DNA from: Colwellia sp.
GTDB taxonomy: Bacteria > Pseudomonadota > Gammaproteobacteria > Enterobacterales > Alteromonadaceae
Assembly: GCA_002733765.1 (NCBI GenBank)
Contig: NVWU01000014.1
Location: 4,608-68,607, forward strand
Length of the DNA: 64,000 bases
Reading direction: 5' to 3'
Shown here piece after piece: positions 8,573 to 17,435 of this stretch. The notes under the pieces were generated by a model that saw nothing but the letters and a program-made list of their open reading frames with translations, did not search any database and was not told where the DNA came from. A program made the position numbers and the translations under genes. Each line of letters starts with the position of its first letter. The stretch's first letter is position 1.

Positions 8573-9472
8573 ATGAACACGAAAATGAATAGTGATAATG
8601 AAAGTGATCTTTTCTTACAACAAGCTGGAGACTTGATTAGAGGAATGAGAGCAATTCGAGGCATGACACGAAAAATGTTAGCTAAAGATTCTAAAGTTTC
8701 AGAGAGATATTTGGCTAATTTAGAGCAAGGAAAAGGAAACATTTCAATTAGTTTATTACGTCAAGTTTCTCGTGCTTTGAATGTGTCAGTGGCAGAATTA
8801 ATACCTTCACCGATGAAACAAACTCCTGAACAAAAATTAATCAGTGAATTTGTAAATGGTTTAACTCAACGAGATCAAAAGATAGCCCTTGATATATTAC
8901 ATTATAAATTTTCTTCAGTTAGCCCACAAAATAAAACCCGTATCGCTCTAATTGGATTAAGAGGTGCTGGTAAAACTACCTTAGGTAGTTTATTACAAGA
9001 ACGAGAAAATATACCATTTATTCGATTAGCTCAAGAAATTGAAAACTTAGGTGGTATGCCTATCGCTGAAATTTTTTCATTATCCGGTCAACAAGGTTAT
9101 AGAAGATTAGAAGAAAAAGCATTAACTCAAACAATTAGTATTTATGATTGTTGTTGTATTGAAACGGGAGGAAGTATTGTTTCTCAATTAAAAGATTTCA
9201 ATTTAATGTTAACAACTTGCATGGTTATTTGGATCAAAACATCACCAACAGAACATATGGAGAGGGTAATAGCTCAAGGTGATATGCGACCAATGACTAA
9301 CAATATTGATGCAATGGCAGATTTAGAACAAATTTTAATAGAAAGAGCACCATTTTATGAAAAAGCACATGCAATATTAGATACTTCAAATAAAACTGTT
9401 CAAGAATCGTTTAGTGAATTATTAACATTAATTAAAGAACACCATAAGCTTAAAGATTCAGTAATTAACTAG
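8573..9472 (+). CDS. boxR: Benzoyl-CoA-responsive regulator BoxR
   Basis: This fusion protein has about 300 residues. The N-terminal XRE-type helix-turn-helix (about 15-70, TRKMLAKDSKVSERYLANLEQGKGNIS) is followed by a shikimate-kinase-like domain with Walker A GLRGAGKTT near residue 130. This architecture defines BzdR/BoxR regulators, which repress aerobic benzoate genes until benzoyl-CoA binds the kinase-like domain. The open frame could begin at a TTG at 8558, but the ATG at 8573 is more likely. The stop codon overlaps the start of a terminator hairpin at 9471. Its targets are probably the boxC and bclA promoters. Confidence 0.9.
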   Translation: MNTKMNSDNESDLFLQQAGDLIRGMRAIRGMTRKMLAKDSKVSERYLANLEQGKGNISISLLRQVSRALNVSVAELIPSPMKQTPEQKLISEFVNGLTQRDQKIALDILHYKFSSVSPQNKTRIALIGLRGAGKTTLGSLLQERENIPFIRLAQEIENLGGMPIAEIFSLSGQQGYRRLEEKALTQTISIYDCCCIETGGSIVSQLKDFNLMLTTCMVIWIKTSPTEHMERVIAQGDMRPMTNNIDAMADLEQILIERAPFYEKAHAILDTSNKTVQESFSELLTLIKEHHKLKDSVIN

Positions 9473-9501
9473 GATGTCCATTAAATATTAATGGACATCC
9501 T
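9471..9501. terminator. Hairpin terminator between boxR and bclA
   Basis: AGGATGTCCATTAA (9471-9484), a 3-nt loop, and its exact complement (9488-9501) form a 14-bp stem that begins at the boxR stop codon. It sits between convergent genes, so it can end transcription from both sides although the T-run is weak. Confidence 0.65.
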
Positions 9502-9610
9502 TATGAATACTTCTTACGAGTAACATGCTTACTCCAAAGAAACATTAAATAATCAATCTGTATAACTTATATAAATGGGTTACATAAATTGATTATTTTC
9601 GCATAGAAGA

Positions 9611-11248
9611 TTAACTTTTATTTGTACTTTGCTTTACCATTTCTTTTAATACAAAATGTTGTATCTTACCTGTTTTAGTACGGGGTAACTCATCAATGAA
9701 TTTAATTGAACGTGGATATTTATAAGGAGCAGCTTGTTGTTTAGCGAAATCCTGAATGTCTTTTACCAATACATCACTGGGTAAAAATGATTCATTTAAT
9801 ACAATGTAAGCTCTAACAATATTTCCGCGCGCTGTATTGGGAATACCAATTACGGCACACTCAGCGACTGATGGATGTCGACTAATAGTTGCTTCAACAT
9901 CTGGTGCTGCAATATTATAACCAGAAGAGATAATCATACCATCAGTACGAGCTTGATACCAAAAGAAGCCATTTTCATCCATTTTTGCTGTATCACCAGT
10001 TATATTCCAACCATTTTTGACATAGTTTTTTTGCCTTTTATCATTTAAGTAAAGACAGCCTGTTGGACCACGTACTGCTAACAACCCTACTTGATTAATG
10101 CCTAGTTCTTGCCCATTGTCATCTAAGATGCATACTTCATACCCTTGTACCGGTTTTCCTAATGAACCAATAGGATCGGTTTTATTTTGAACAGATAAAA
10201 ATATATGCAATAATTCTGTAGACCCTATACCATCCATTAAACGTATTCCTGCCTTCTCTACCCACCCTTCAGAGACATAAGTTGGTAATGCTTCCCCTGC
10301 AGAAAAGCATTTCGTTAAAGAATCAAGTTTGTTTTTATCTATTTCATTCTCATAAAAATTTAATAGTGCTTTGTATGCTGTAGGAGCTGTAAATAAAATA
10401 CTTATTTTAAATTCAGCAATTGCCTCAGCAAATGATTGTGGATTAACATTTTCTAATAAAACTACCGTGGCGCGTGCATATAAAGGAAAAAGTAATAAAG
10501 CCCCCAAACCATATACAAAACCTAACGGTGGAGTGCCTGAAAAAACATCATTAGATGTTGCTTTTACCACATGAGTAGCAAAAGTTTCACAGACAGCCAT
10601 AACTGCATTATGGGAATGCATAGCACCTTTGGGTTTACCCGTTGTACCTGAGGTAAAACCAATTAAGGCAATATCATCATTTAAAGGTTGATGTGCTACA
10701 AAGTTTACTGATTTTTTGGCCATACTTGCTTCTAAACTAAGAGGAGCAGAGACTTCAGTATTAAAATAAAGAGCTTGTAAGTTTGTTAACTCACTTTGTG
10801 TTAACTTTAATTCTTTTTTAAGTCTAACGTCACATAAAGCGATAGAGGCTCCGCTTCGTGATGCAATTGTTGTTATTTCTTTTGCTCGTAACATTGCTAT
10901 TGTAGTAACAACAATACCACCGGCTTTTATTACGGCAAGCCAACAAGCAGCTAACATTGGAGTGTTAGCAGAACGAAGTAAAACTCTATTTCCTGGAAGT
11001 AAACCTAAATCATCCACCAATACATTGGCTATTTGGTTAACTTTATTTAGTAATTCTTGATAAGTCCATTTTTCGTTAAGTGAACAAATAGCTATTTTTT
11101 TACCATAGCCTTCACTAACCGCATTATCTAATAAGGAAGTTACACAATTAATAGTGGTGTTATTAGTATTTATGAAATTTGGCCAGTCATTCTTTTGTGG
11201 CATATTTTCAAAGATAAAATTATCTGTTGTTTTATTGTTCAGGCTCAT
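9611..11248 (-). CDS. bclA: Benzoate-CoA ligase
   Basis: This 545-residue AMP-forming acyl-CoA synthetase activates benzoate to benzoyl-CoA with ATP, the first step of the box pathway. The adenylation signature GFTSGTTGKPKGAMHSH lies near residues 198-215. Other visible motifs are GIGSTE, the hinge-proximal GDTAKMDENGFFWYQARTDG, and the C-terminal catalytic Lys in PRTKTGKIQ. The length and the SSGYNIAAPDVE motif fit the benzoate-CoA ligase family rather than phenylacetate-CoA ligase. It is a single gene on the minus strand, convergent with boxR and downstream of the NUDIX gene. Confidence 0.88.
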   Translation of the reverse strand: MSLNNKTTDNFIFENMPQKNDWPNFINTNNTTINCVTSLLDNAVSEGYGKKIAICSLNEKWTYQELLNKVNQIANVLVDDLGLLPGNRVLLRSANTPMLAACWLAVIKAGGIVVTTIAMLRAKEITTIASRSGASIALCDVRLKKELKLTQSELTNLQALYFNTEVSAPLSLEASMAKKSVNFVAHQPLNDDIALIGFTSGTTGKPKGAMHSHNAVMAVCETFATHVVKATSNDVFSGTPPLGFVYGLGALLLFPLYARATVVLLENVNPQSFAEAIAEFKISILFTAPTAYKALLNFYENEIDKNKLDSLTKCFSAGEALPTYVSEGWVEKAGIRLMDGIGSTELLHIFLSVQNKTDPIGSLGKPVQGYEVCILDDNGQELGINQVGLLAVRGPTGCLYLNDKRQKNYVKNGWNITGDTAKMDENGFFWYQARTDGMIISSGYNIAAPDVEATISRHPSVAECAVIGIPNTARGNIVRAYIVLNESFLPSDVLVKDIQDFAKQQAAPYKYPRSIKFIDELPRTKTGKIQHFVLKEMVKQSTNKS

Positions 11249-11329
11249 ATTTTCCTCTTTATTAATTTTATATTCGTTACAAAAAAATTTCCTCTTTAAG
11301 TACAGGTAGACTTAAAATGATATTTTTTG

Positions 11330-11371
11330 TTCTTATAATAGTGAATTAGTCAAAAACAAGAACTATAGTGC
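11330..11371 (-). promoter_or_regulatory. Control region of bclA with CACTAT motifs
   Basis: Read on the minus strand, GCACTATAG (11363-11371) and TTCACTAT (11338-11345) lie within 30 bp and overlap a plausible -35/-10 pair (TTGTTT, 16 bp, TATAAG). The same CACTATA core recurs upstream of boxC, so this is a candidate BoxR operator. The assignment to BoxR is inferred. Confidence 0.4.
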
Positions 11372-11458
11372 ATTATTTTGGTGTGTTTGTGAATTATTTA
11401 TCATAAGTAATATGACATATTCAATAACTTTTTTAGATTGTACCTTGCGGAAATTAGT

Positions 11459-12145
11459 TTATATGTCTTTAATATAGTGCCATTGCTCATTTAACAATAG
11501 CAAACGATGATGTTTACCTTTTATGTTTTGATCACACTTTTGATAACCTGAGTCACCTTTATATAGGGAACAAAATCCATTTTTAAGCTTGATGGTCTTA
11601 GGTGTATAGTAAGTAGGATTACGACGATACATTGCTAATGCTTCAACAACACTTTTACAATTGGAAAGTTCAGATAAAGTTACGAAGGTTGGTGCCATGA
11701 TTTTAATTTTTTTATCATTAAAATCCAGTAAAGCATCTGAAGGTTTGTACCATTGATATTGAATTATTTCGCTGTTATCAATACAAATATCAACATTTTC
11801 ATTAATCTCTGTCACATAATACCATGTGGAAAATCTAGTTTTCATCTCTTGAGGGCTAGTCCAATGTGAGGTGAATATTAATTTATTTTCATTTAAAACT
11901 AAGCCTGCTTCTTCTTTTGATTCACGTATTGCCGCTATACGAGCTGCCACATGTATATTATTTATTCCTGCATTATAATCCATTTTGTTAATCTTACCTC
12001 CAGGAAATACCCAATAACCGCTACCAAACTTAAGCTGTAAAGATCGGCGAAGCATTAAAACTTGTAAACCTTTATCACTGTCACAAACAATAATAACAGT
12101 AGCTGAAGGTATTAATTTTTTTTTATGATTTTTTTTTGTATACAT
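11459..12145 (-). CDS. NUDIX hydrolase, NUDT19-like
   Basis: This 228-residue protein has a NUDIX domain covering most of the chain. The motif is of the long-insert type, VFPGGKINKMD, then about 15 residues, then AAIRESKEEAGL, resembling NUDT19-like proteins that hydrolyse CoA or acyl-CoA. Its place between bclA and boxC suggests it may limit CoA or benzoyl-CoA pools or remove a damaged CoA ester. The C-terminal region (HHRLLLLNEQWHYI) is less typical. The frame is intact from the ATG at 12145, and it is divergent from boxC. Confidence 0.75.
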   Translation of the reverse strand: MYTKKNHKKKLIPSATVIIVCDSDKGLQVLMLRRSLQLKFGSGYWVFPGGKINKMDYNAGINNIHVAARIAAIRESKEEAGLVLNENKLIFTSHWTSPQEMKTRFSTWYYVTEINENVDICIDNSEIIQYQWYKPSDALLDFNDKKIKIMAPTFVTLSELSNCKSVVEALAMYRRNPTYYTPKTIKLKNGFCSLYKGDSGYQKCDQNIKGKHHRLLLLNEQWHYIKDI

Positions 12146-12213
12146 ATTTTATATTACTCGGTAAGTATTTTATTGTTTGGCACCTGATGAATGTTGACTC
12201 TTAAACTGAAGAC

Positions 12214-12380
12214 GCACTATAAGTCATCTTTATTGATCTGAAATCAACATTTTTAATATAGTTAATACAAACACAATGTAAAATAATTTTAATGATGTTA
12301 GCACTATAAGACATAAAATATGATTTTATCACACCACTATGAAATATAAAGCTTGTATAATTGCTATTATGCATTATAAT
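12214..12380 (+). promoter_or_regulatory. boxC promoter with repeated GCACTATAAG motif
   Basis: Two identical GCACTATAAG sequences lie at 12214-12223 and 12301-12310, and a further CACTAT at 12335-12340. The likely promoter is TTGTAT (12353-12358), 16 bp, TATAAT (12375-12380), giving a leader of about 50 nt before boxC. TATAATTCAC spanning the -10 recurs at 7087-7096. This 291-bp space between the divergent NUDIX and boxC genes contains no other gene. Confidence 0.5.
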
Positions 12381-12436
12381 TCACTTATCGTATTCTGTAG
12401 CACACATATTGTAATATTATAAAGGTGAATTAAGGC

Positions 12437-14113
12437 ATGATTGATTTTCAAACCAACCCAGAAAGTTATAACCATTGGAAACTTAAATTTGATGGCTCTG
12501 TTGCTACATTAAGCATGGATGTTAATCCAGATAAAACATTAGTAGAGGGTTATAAACTAAAACTCAATTCATACGACTTAGGCGTAGATATTGAATTATA
12601 TGATGCGGTTCAACGTTTGAGATTTGAACATCCGGAAGTAAAAACAGTCATTTTTAACTCAGCAAACGAAAAAGTTTTTTGTGCTGGCGCTAATATCAAC
12701 ATGTTAAGTGTTTCTAGCCATGCACATAAAGTTAACTTTTGTAAATTTACTAATGAAACTCGTAACTCTATTGAAGATGCAAGTGAATTTTCTAAACAAC
12801 GTTATTTATGTGCTGTTAAAGGGGTTGCTGCTGGTGGTGGTTATGAATTAGCCCTAGCAACAGACCACATTATTTTGTCAGATGATGGTTCTTCTGCCGT
12901 TTCTTTACCAGAAGTACCTTTATTAGCCGTATTACCAGGTACAGGTGGTTTAACACGTGTAGTTGACAAACGTAAAGTTCGTCGTGATCGTGCTGATATA
13001 TTTTGTTCACTTGAAGACGGTATTCTAGGTCAAAAAGCTGTTGATTGGCGTTTAGTCGATGAAGTAGCTCCAGGGTCTAAATTTGATGCTGCGGTTCAAC
13101 ATCGTGCACTTGAAATGGCTAAAACATCAGATCGTCCAGATGAAGAAATAGGTGTTAAATTTACTCCACTTAATCGTAAAATTACCGATGATACAATTAC
13201 CTATGATTATGTTGATGTAAAAATTGAGCGTAATAAAAGTATTGCTACTATAACGGTAAAGTCTCCTAATAGTGATGACTTAGCCGGTTCTACAGCTAAC
13301 TTGGCTGGTTTAACACTTGACGAAGCATTAAGCGCGGGTGCAGATTTTTGGGCATTAGCGGCATGTCGTCAATTAGATGATGCTATTTTACATTTACGTG
13401 CTAATGAAAAAGAAATGGGTACATTAATATTAAAAACTGAAGGTGATTCAGCTACCGTACTTGCTTATGATGATTTTGTTAATAGAAATCAAAGTAACTG
13501 GTTTATGCGCGAAATTTCACTCTACTGGCGTCGTACGTTAAAGCGTATTGATTTATCTTCACGTACTATCTTTACCTACGTAGATCAAGGTAGTTGTTTT
13601 GTAGGTATGTTAGCTGAATTCTTATTCGCCGCTGACCGTGCCTACATGCTAGAAGATCAATTTGATGAAGATTGCCGTCCAGCTCCAAGTATTGTATTAA
13701 CTGCATCAAACTTTGGATCTTTCCAAATGTCTAATGGTATTACTCGATTAGAGACTCGTTTCTTAGGTGAGCCAGAGAGTGTCGATATTTGCAAAACTAA
13801 AATAGGTAAAAAATTAACAGCTGAAGATTGTAATAAACTTGGTTTAGTGACTGATATTTATGATTCATTAGATTGGAATGATGAATTAAGAATAATGGTT
13901 GAAGAACGTGTAAGTTACTCTCCAGATTGTCTTACCGGTATGGAAGCAAACTTACGTTTTGCAGGCCCTGAAACAATGGAAACTAAAATATTTGGTCGTT
14001 TGACCGCATGGCAAAACTGGATCTTCCAACGTCCTAACGCTGTTGCAGAAGGTGGCGCACTGAAACTTTATGGTACAGGTGTTCGTGCTAAGTACGATAT
14101 GAACCGTGTTTAA
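12437..14113 (+). CDS. boxC: Benzoyl-CoA-dihydrodiol lyase / 2,3-epoxybenzoyl-CoA dihydrolase BoxC
   Basis: BoxC is a crotonase-superfamily enzyme that hydrolytically opens 2,3-epoxybenzoyl-CoA, giving 3,4-dehydroadipyl-CoA semialdehyde plus formate. The 558-residue length matches the family. Visible segments include the oxyanion-hole pair FCAGANINML and GVAAGGGYELALATDHI in the first half, followed by the second, diverged crotonase-like half (SCFVGMLAEFLFAADRAYML). It opens the plus-strand box operon, with AAAGG about 9 nt before the ATG. The formate it releases is the probable reason for the fds operon downstream. Confidence 0.93.
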   Translation: MIDFQTNPESYNHWKLKFDGSVATLSMDVNPDKTLVEGYKLKLNSYDLGVDIELYDAVQRLRFEHPEVKTVIFNSANEKVFCAGANINMLSVSSHAHKVNFCKFTNETRNSIEDASEFSKQRYLCAVKGVAAGGGYELALATDHIILSDDGSSAVSLPEVPLLAVLPGTGGLTRVVDKRKVRRDRADIFCSLEDGILGQKAVDWRLVDEVAPGSKFDAAVQHRALEMAKTSDRPDEEIGVKFTPLNRKITDDTITYDYVDVKIERNKSIATITVKSPNSDDLAGSTANLAGLTLDEALSAGADFWALAACRQLDDAILHLRANEKEMGTLILKTEGDSATVLAYDDFVNRNQSNWFMREISLYWRRTLKRIDLSSRTIFTYVDQGSCFVGMLAEFLFAADRAYMLEDQFDEDCRPAPSIVLTASNFGSFQMSNGITRLETRFLGEPESVDICKTKIGKKLTAEDCNKLGLVTDIYDSLDWNDELRIMVEERVSYSPDCLTGMEANLRFAGPETMETKIFGRLTAWQNWIFQRPNAVAEGGALKLYGTGVRAKYDMNRV

Positions 14114-14197
14114 GTAATTATTACCCTACTATCCGTAAATTCCTTACGATAAATTGGTTTTTAATACAGATAAAAATAGTAACCAAAGGAAAAAACT

Positions 14198-15670
14198 ATG
14201 AGTGATTTAACAGAAGATGTACTAGGTGAAACAGTAGTTGAAATTAACTATGATGAGCTTATACCTAATAATGTTGACTTAATGAATGATAAACAATTAA
14301 AAAAGGCATTAGAAAGTTGGCAACCAAAGTACGTTGATTGGTGGAATGAAGCAGGCCCTGTAAATACTAAAGATTTTGAAGTTTATCTACGTACTGCTGT
14401 AGGCGTTGACCCTAAAGGTTGGGCTAAATTTGGTCATGTTAAGATGCCTGACTATCGTTGGGGAATTTTATTAGCTCCCAAAGAAGAAGGCCGTACTATT
14501 CCTTTTGGCAAACATAAAGGCGAGCCTGTATGGCAAGAAGTGCCAGGTGAATACCGAGCATTGTTGCGTCGTCTTATTATTATTCAAGGTGATACTGAAC
14601 CAGCGTCGGTTGAGCAACAACGTATTTTAAGTGCAACTGCTCCTTCTTTATATGACATGCGTAACTTGTTTCAAGTCAACGTTGAAGAAGGTCGTCATCT
14701 ATGGGCAATGGTTTATCTACTTGTTAAATACTTTGGTCGTGAAGGTCGCCAAGATGCAGAAGGTATGCTTGAACGTCGTTCAGCTGATGAAGATAAGCCG
14801 CGTATTTTGGGTGCATTTAATGAAGCTACAGATGATTGGTTATCTTTCTTTATGTTCACTTACTTCACAGACCGTGATGGTAAAATGCAATTAGCGTCTT
14901 TAGCTGAATCAGGCTTTGATCCGTTATCTCGCACATGTCGTTTTATGTTAACCGAAGAAGCGCATCACATGTTTGTAGGTGAAACAGGTGTTGGTCGTGT
15001 TATTCAACGTACTTGTGAAGCAATGGAAGAAGCAGGAATCACTAATGTTAATGATATTGAAGCAGTTCGTAAACTAGGTGTTATTGATTTACCAACATTA
15101 CAGAAAAAAATTAACTTTCATGTATCTGTTACCTCTGATTTATTTGGTGCTGAAGTGTCAACTAATGGTGCTTCTGCTTTTATCGCAGGTATCAAAGGTC
15201 GATTTAACGAAACTAAAATTGATGATGATCATCAATTAAATGATGACAATTACACAGTAACCCGTGCCGTTGACGGCAAGTTGGTTGATGTTGAAGAAAC
15301 AGCCCATAACGCAATTAACTCACGTTTATTAGATGATTATCATGATGATGCTGCTGGCGGGTTAGGTCGTTGGAATAAAGTAATTAAACGTGCAGGTTTT
15401 GATTTTAAGTTAACGCTTCCTTATAAAGGTTTTTCACGTAAAATTGGTACTTTTTCTGAAGATTTTATCACTCCAGATGCTCAAGTTGTAACAGAAGCAG
15501 AATGGAATGCTAAAAAAGACGAGTGGTTATGTACTGATTCTGATAACGCCTTTATTCAATCATTAATGGTTCCGTGTAAAGAAAAAGGCAAATATGCTGG
15601 TTGGATTGCAGCACCTCGCGTTGGTATTAATAACCAACCTGAAGACTTTGAATATGTAAAACTTTTCTAG
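14198..15670 (+). CDS. boxB: Benzoyl-CoA 2,3-epoxidase oxygenase component BoxB
   Basis: BoxB is the diiron oxygenase that epoxidises benzoyl-CoA with O2 and electrons from the BoxA reductase. The protein has 490 residues, close to the usual size. Diiron ligands can be seen in the helices FQVNVEEGRHLWAMV (EX2H type) and FMLTEEAHHMFVG. It follows boxC by 84 bp with a strong AAAGGA site. A perfect hairpin after its stop separates it from boxA. No frameshift or missing ligand was noticed. Confidence 0.93.
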   Translation: MSDLTEDVLGETVVEINYDELIPNNVDLMNDKQLKKALESWQPKYVDWWNEAGPVNTKDFEVYLRTAVGVDPKGWAKFGHVKMPDYRWGILLAPKEEGRTIPFGKHKGEPVWQEVPGEYRALLRRLIIIQGDTEPASVEQQRILSATAPSLYDMRNLFQVNVEEGRHLWAMVYLLVKYFGREGRQDAEGMLERRSADEDKPRILGAFNEATDDWLSFFMFTYFTDRDGKMQLASLAESGFDPLSRTCRFMLTEEAHHMFVGETGVGRVIQRTCEAMEEAGITNVNDIEAVRKLGVIDLPTLQKKINFHVSVTSDLFGAEVSTNGASAFIAGIKGRFNETKIDDDHQLNDDNYTVTRAVDGKLVDVEETAHNAINSRLLDDYHDDAAGGLGRWNKVIKRAGFDFKLTLPYKGFSRKIGTFSEDFITPDAQVVTEAEWNAKKDEWLCTDSDNAFIQSLMVPCKEKGKYAGWIAAPRVGINNQPEDFEYVKLF

Positions 15671-15693
15671 TAAATAAGTTATATATTTCAATA

Positions 15694-15725
15694 ACAGTAC
15701 TAATATCAATAGATATTAGTACTGT
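15694..15725 (+). terminator. Intra-operon hairpin between boxB and boxA
   Basis: ACAGTACTAATATC (15694-15707), loop AATA, and its exact complement (15712-15725) are followed by CTCCATTTTT. The 14-bp stem could act as a partial terminator or as a 3' stabiliser of the boxCB message, lowering BoxA relative to BoxB and BoxC. Confidence 0.55.
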
Positions 15726-15755
15726 CTCCATTTTTAAAAAATTTAATGGTTATCT

Positions 15756-16634
15756 ATGTCTATACCTCACGTTATACCTCCAAAAACCGCAAAAAAACCT
15801 GAAATCAATCTTTACGATAGAAAAAATACGGTTTCTGCAACGTTAGTTTCTAATGATCGTATTACTTCTCCTGATGTTGAGTCTGAAATTCATCATATTG
15901 TTTTAGATTTTGGTAAACAAAATTTCCCCGTATTGGAAGGACAAAATATTGGCATTATTCCTCCTGGCACAAATAAAAGAGGGCGACCTCATATCGCTCG
16001 TTTATATTCTATTGCCAGTGCCCGCGACGGAGAGTGGCGTAATACCAATACATTAGCTTTAACGGTTAAGCGAGTAACGTATGAAGAAAATGGTGAAACA
16101 AAATCAGGTTTAGCCTCTAGTTATGTTTGTGATTTAAGTATTGGTGATGAAGTGCAAGTAACAGGTCCTTTTGGCGATACGTTCTTAATGCCAAATAATC
16201 CAGATGCCAATATTATTATGATTTGTACGGGCACAGGCGCTGCACCTTTTAGAGCCATGACTGAGCGTCGTCGCCGTCAACCTGACGTTCCTGGCCAGCT
16301 AAAACTTTACTTTGGTGCTCGTACTGAAGGCGAACTTCCCTATTTTGATTCATTAAATAAATTATCAAATAAACTGATTAATAAACAATTAGTATTTTCT
16401 CGTGAAGCGGGTAAACCTAAGAAATATGTTCAACATCATATGCTTGATGAAAGCAATGAGTTAGCAGAATTATTAAAATCACCTGAAACCTATGTATATA
16501 TTTGTGGTTTAAGGGATATGGAACTGGGTGTAGAAGAAGCTTTTGATGAAATTTGTTCTGATGCAGATTTAAATTGGGAAACATTAAAGAACGAAATGAA
16601 AAGTTCTGGCCGTTATCACGTAGAAACTTACTAA
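15756..16634 (+). CDS. boxA: BoxA reductase, short form without the ferredoxin domain
   Basis: This FAD/NADPH reductase component of the benzoyl-CoA epoxidase has 292 residues. It has the FNR-like fold: FAD-binding ARLYSIAS near residues 80-87, GPFGDTF, the NAD(P) motif CTGTGAAPFRAM, and the C-terminal YICGLRDME and YHVETY. The described Azoarcus BoxA is a fusion with an N-terminal two-cluster ferredoxin domain. That domain is missing here, the region before residue 20 is only a short linker, and no room exists upstream for it. An external carrier, perhaps the flavodoxin at 4457-4906, is needed or BoxB is reduced directly. The identity as BoxA rests on context and on similarity of the C-terminal part. 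Confidence 0.88.
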   Translation: MSIPHVIPPKTAKKPEINLYDRKNTVSATLVSNDRITSPDVESEIHHIVLDFGKQNFPVLEGQNIGIIPPGTNKRGRPHIARLYSIASARDGEWRNTNTLALTVKRVTYEENGETKSGLASSYVCDLSIGDEVQVTGPFGDTFLMPNNPDANIIMICTGTGAAPFRAMTERRRRQPDVPGQLKLYFGARTEGELPYFDSLNKLSNKLINKQLVFSREAGKPKKYVQHHMLDESNELAELLKSPETYVYICGLRDMELGVEEAFDEICSDADLNWETLKNEMKSSGRYHVETY

Positions 16635-16653
16635 AAAAACAACAGTTTAATAA

Positions 16654-17433
16654 ATGAAAAAATATAACACCTTATTAATAGATAACAGTGTTAAACAGCT
16701 TGTTATTGTAAAAATTAATCGACCAGAAGCACGCAATGCATTAACAACTGAATTGTTAATTGAATTAGCTGACGTACTTGAAAATGTAACCGAAAATGAT
16801 GCATTAAAGGCCATTGTTATTACTGGAACTGAAAAAGTGTTTGCAGCAGGAGCCGATTTAAAAGAAATGGCTGCTTTAGATATGATAGGCGTACTAGAAG
16901 ATATTCGCCCTAAAATTTGGAAAAAAATAGCTAATTTTCCAAAGCCGATCATTGCTGCCGTAAATGGCTTTGCACTTGGCGGTGGTTGTGAATTAGTAAT
17001 GCATGCCGATATCGTTATTGCAGGTGACAATGCTCAGTTTGGTCAACCTGAAATAAATTTGGGAATTATTCCTGGTGCAGGTGGAACACAACGTTTAATA
17101 CGTACAGTAGGTAAAGCCCTTGCGATGAAAATGGTACTGTCAGGTGAATTTATTAGCGCCGAAGAAGCTTTATCTGCTGGTTTAGTGGCTGAAATTACTA
17201 TCCCTGAACTTACGTTAGAACGAGCAATAGCCCTAGCTAAGCTAATAGCCTCTAAACCTCCGTTAGCGGTTAAACAAGCAAAAGAAGTTCTCCTTAAAGC
17301 CTTTGAAACACACCTTGATACTGGCATGCAATATGAGCGTAAAGCTTTTACAGTACTGTCGGGAACTGAGGATCGCAATGAAGGTATTGCTGCTTTTTTT
17401 GAAAAACGTAAACCAGTTTTTAAAGGACGTTAA
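16654..17433 (+). CDS. paaF: Enoyl-CoA hydratase (2,3-dehydroadipyl-CoA hydratase, PaaF-like)
   Basis: This 259-residue crotonase has oxyanion-hole segments FAAGADLKEM and GFALGGGCELVMHADIVIA. Both catalytic Glu residues of a true hydratase are present, in GGGCELVM and GQPEINLGIIPGAGGTQRL. It should hydrate 2,3-dehydroadipyl-CoA to 3-hydroxyadipyl-CoA, the lower pathway shared with phenylacetate. It lies 19 bp after boxA and 2 bp before paaG, so the genes are cotranscribed. Confidence 0.85.
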   Translation: MKKYNTLLIDNSVKQLVIVKINRPEARNALTTELLIELADVLENVTENDALKAIVITGTEKVFAAGADLKEMAALDMIGVLEDIRPKIWKKIANFPKPIIAAVNGFALGGGCELVMHADIVIAGDNAQFGQPEINLGIIPGAGGTQRLIRTVGKALAMKMVLSGEFISAEEALSAGLVAEITIPELTLERAIALAKLIASKPPLAVKQAKEVLLKAFETHLDTGMQYERKAFTVLSGTEDRNEGIAAFFEKRKPVFKGR

Positions 17434-17435
17434 TC

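Noticed and set aside
12146-12436. Possible small RNA in the boxC upstream region
   Set aside because: No stem-loop with terminator was found; only promoter and repeat motifs.
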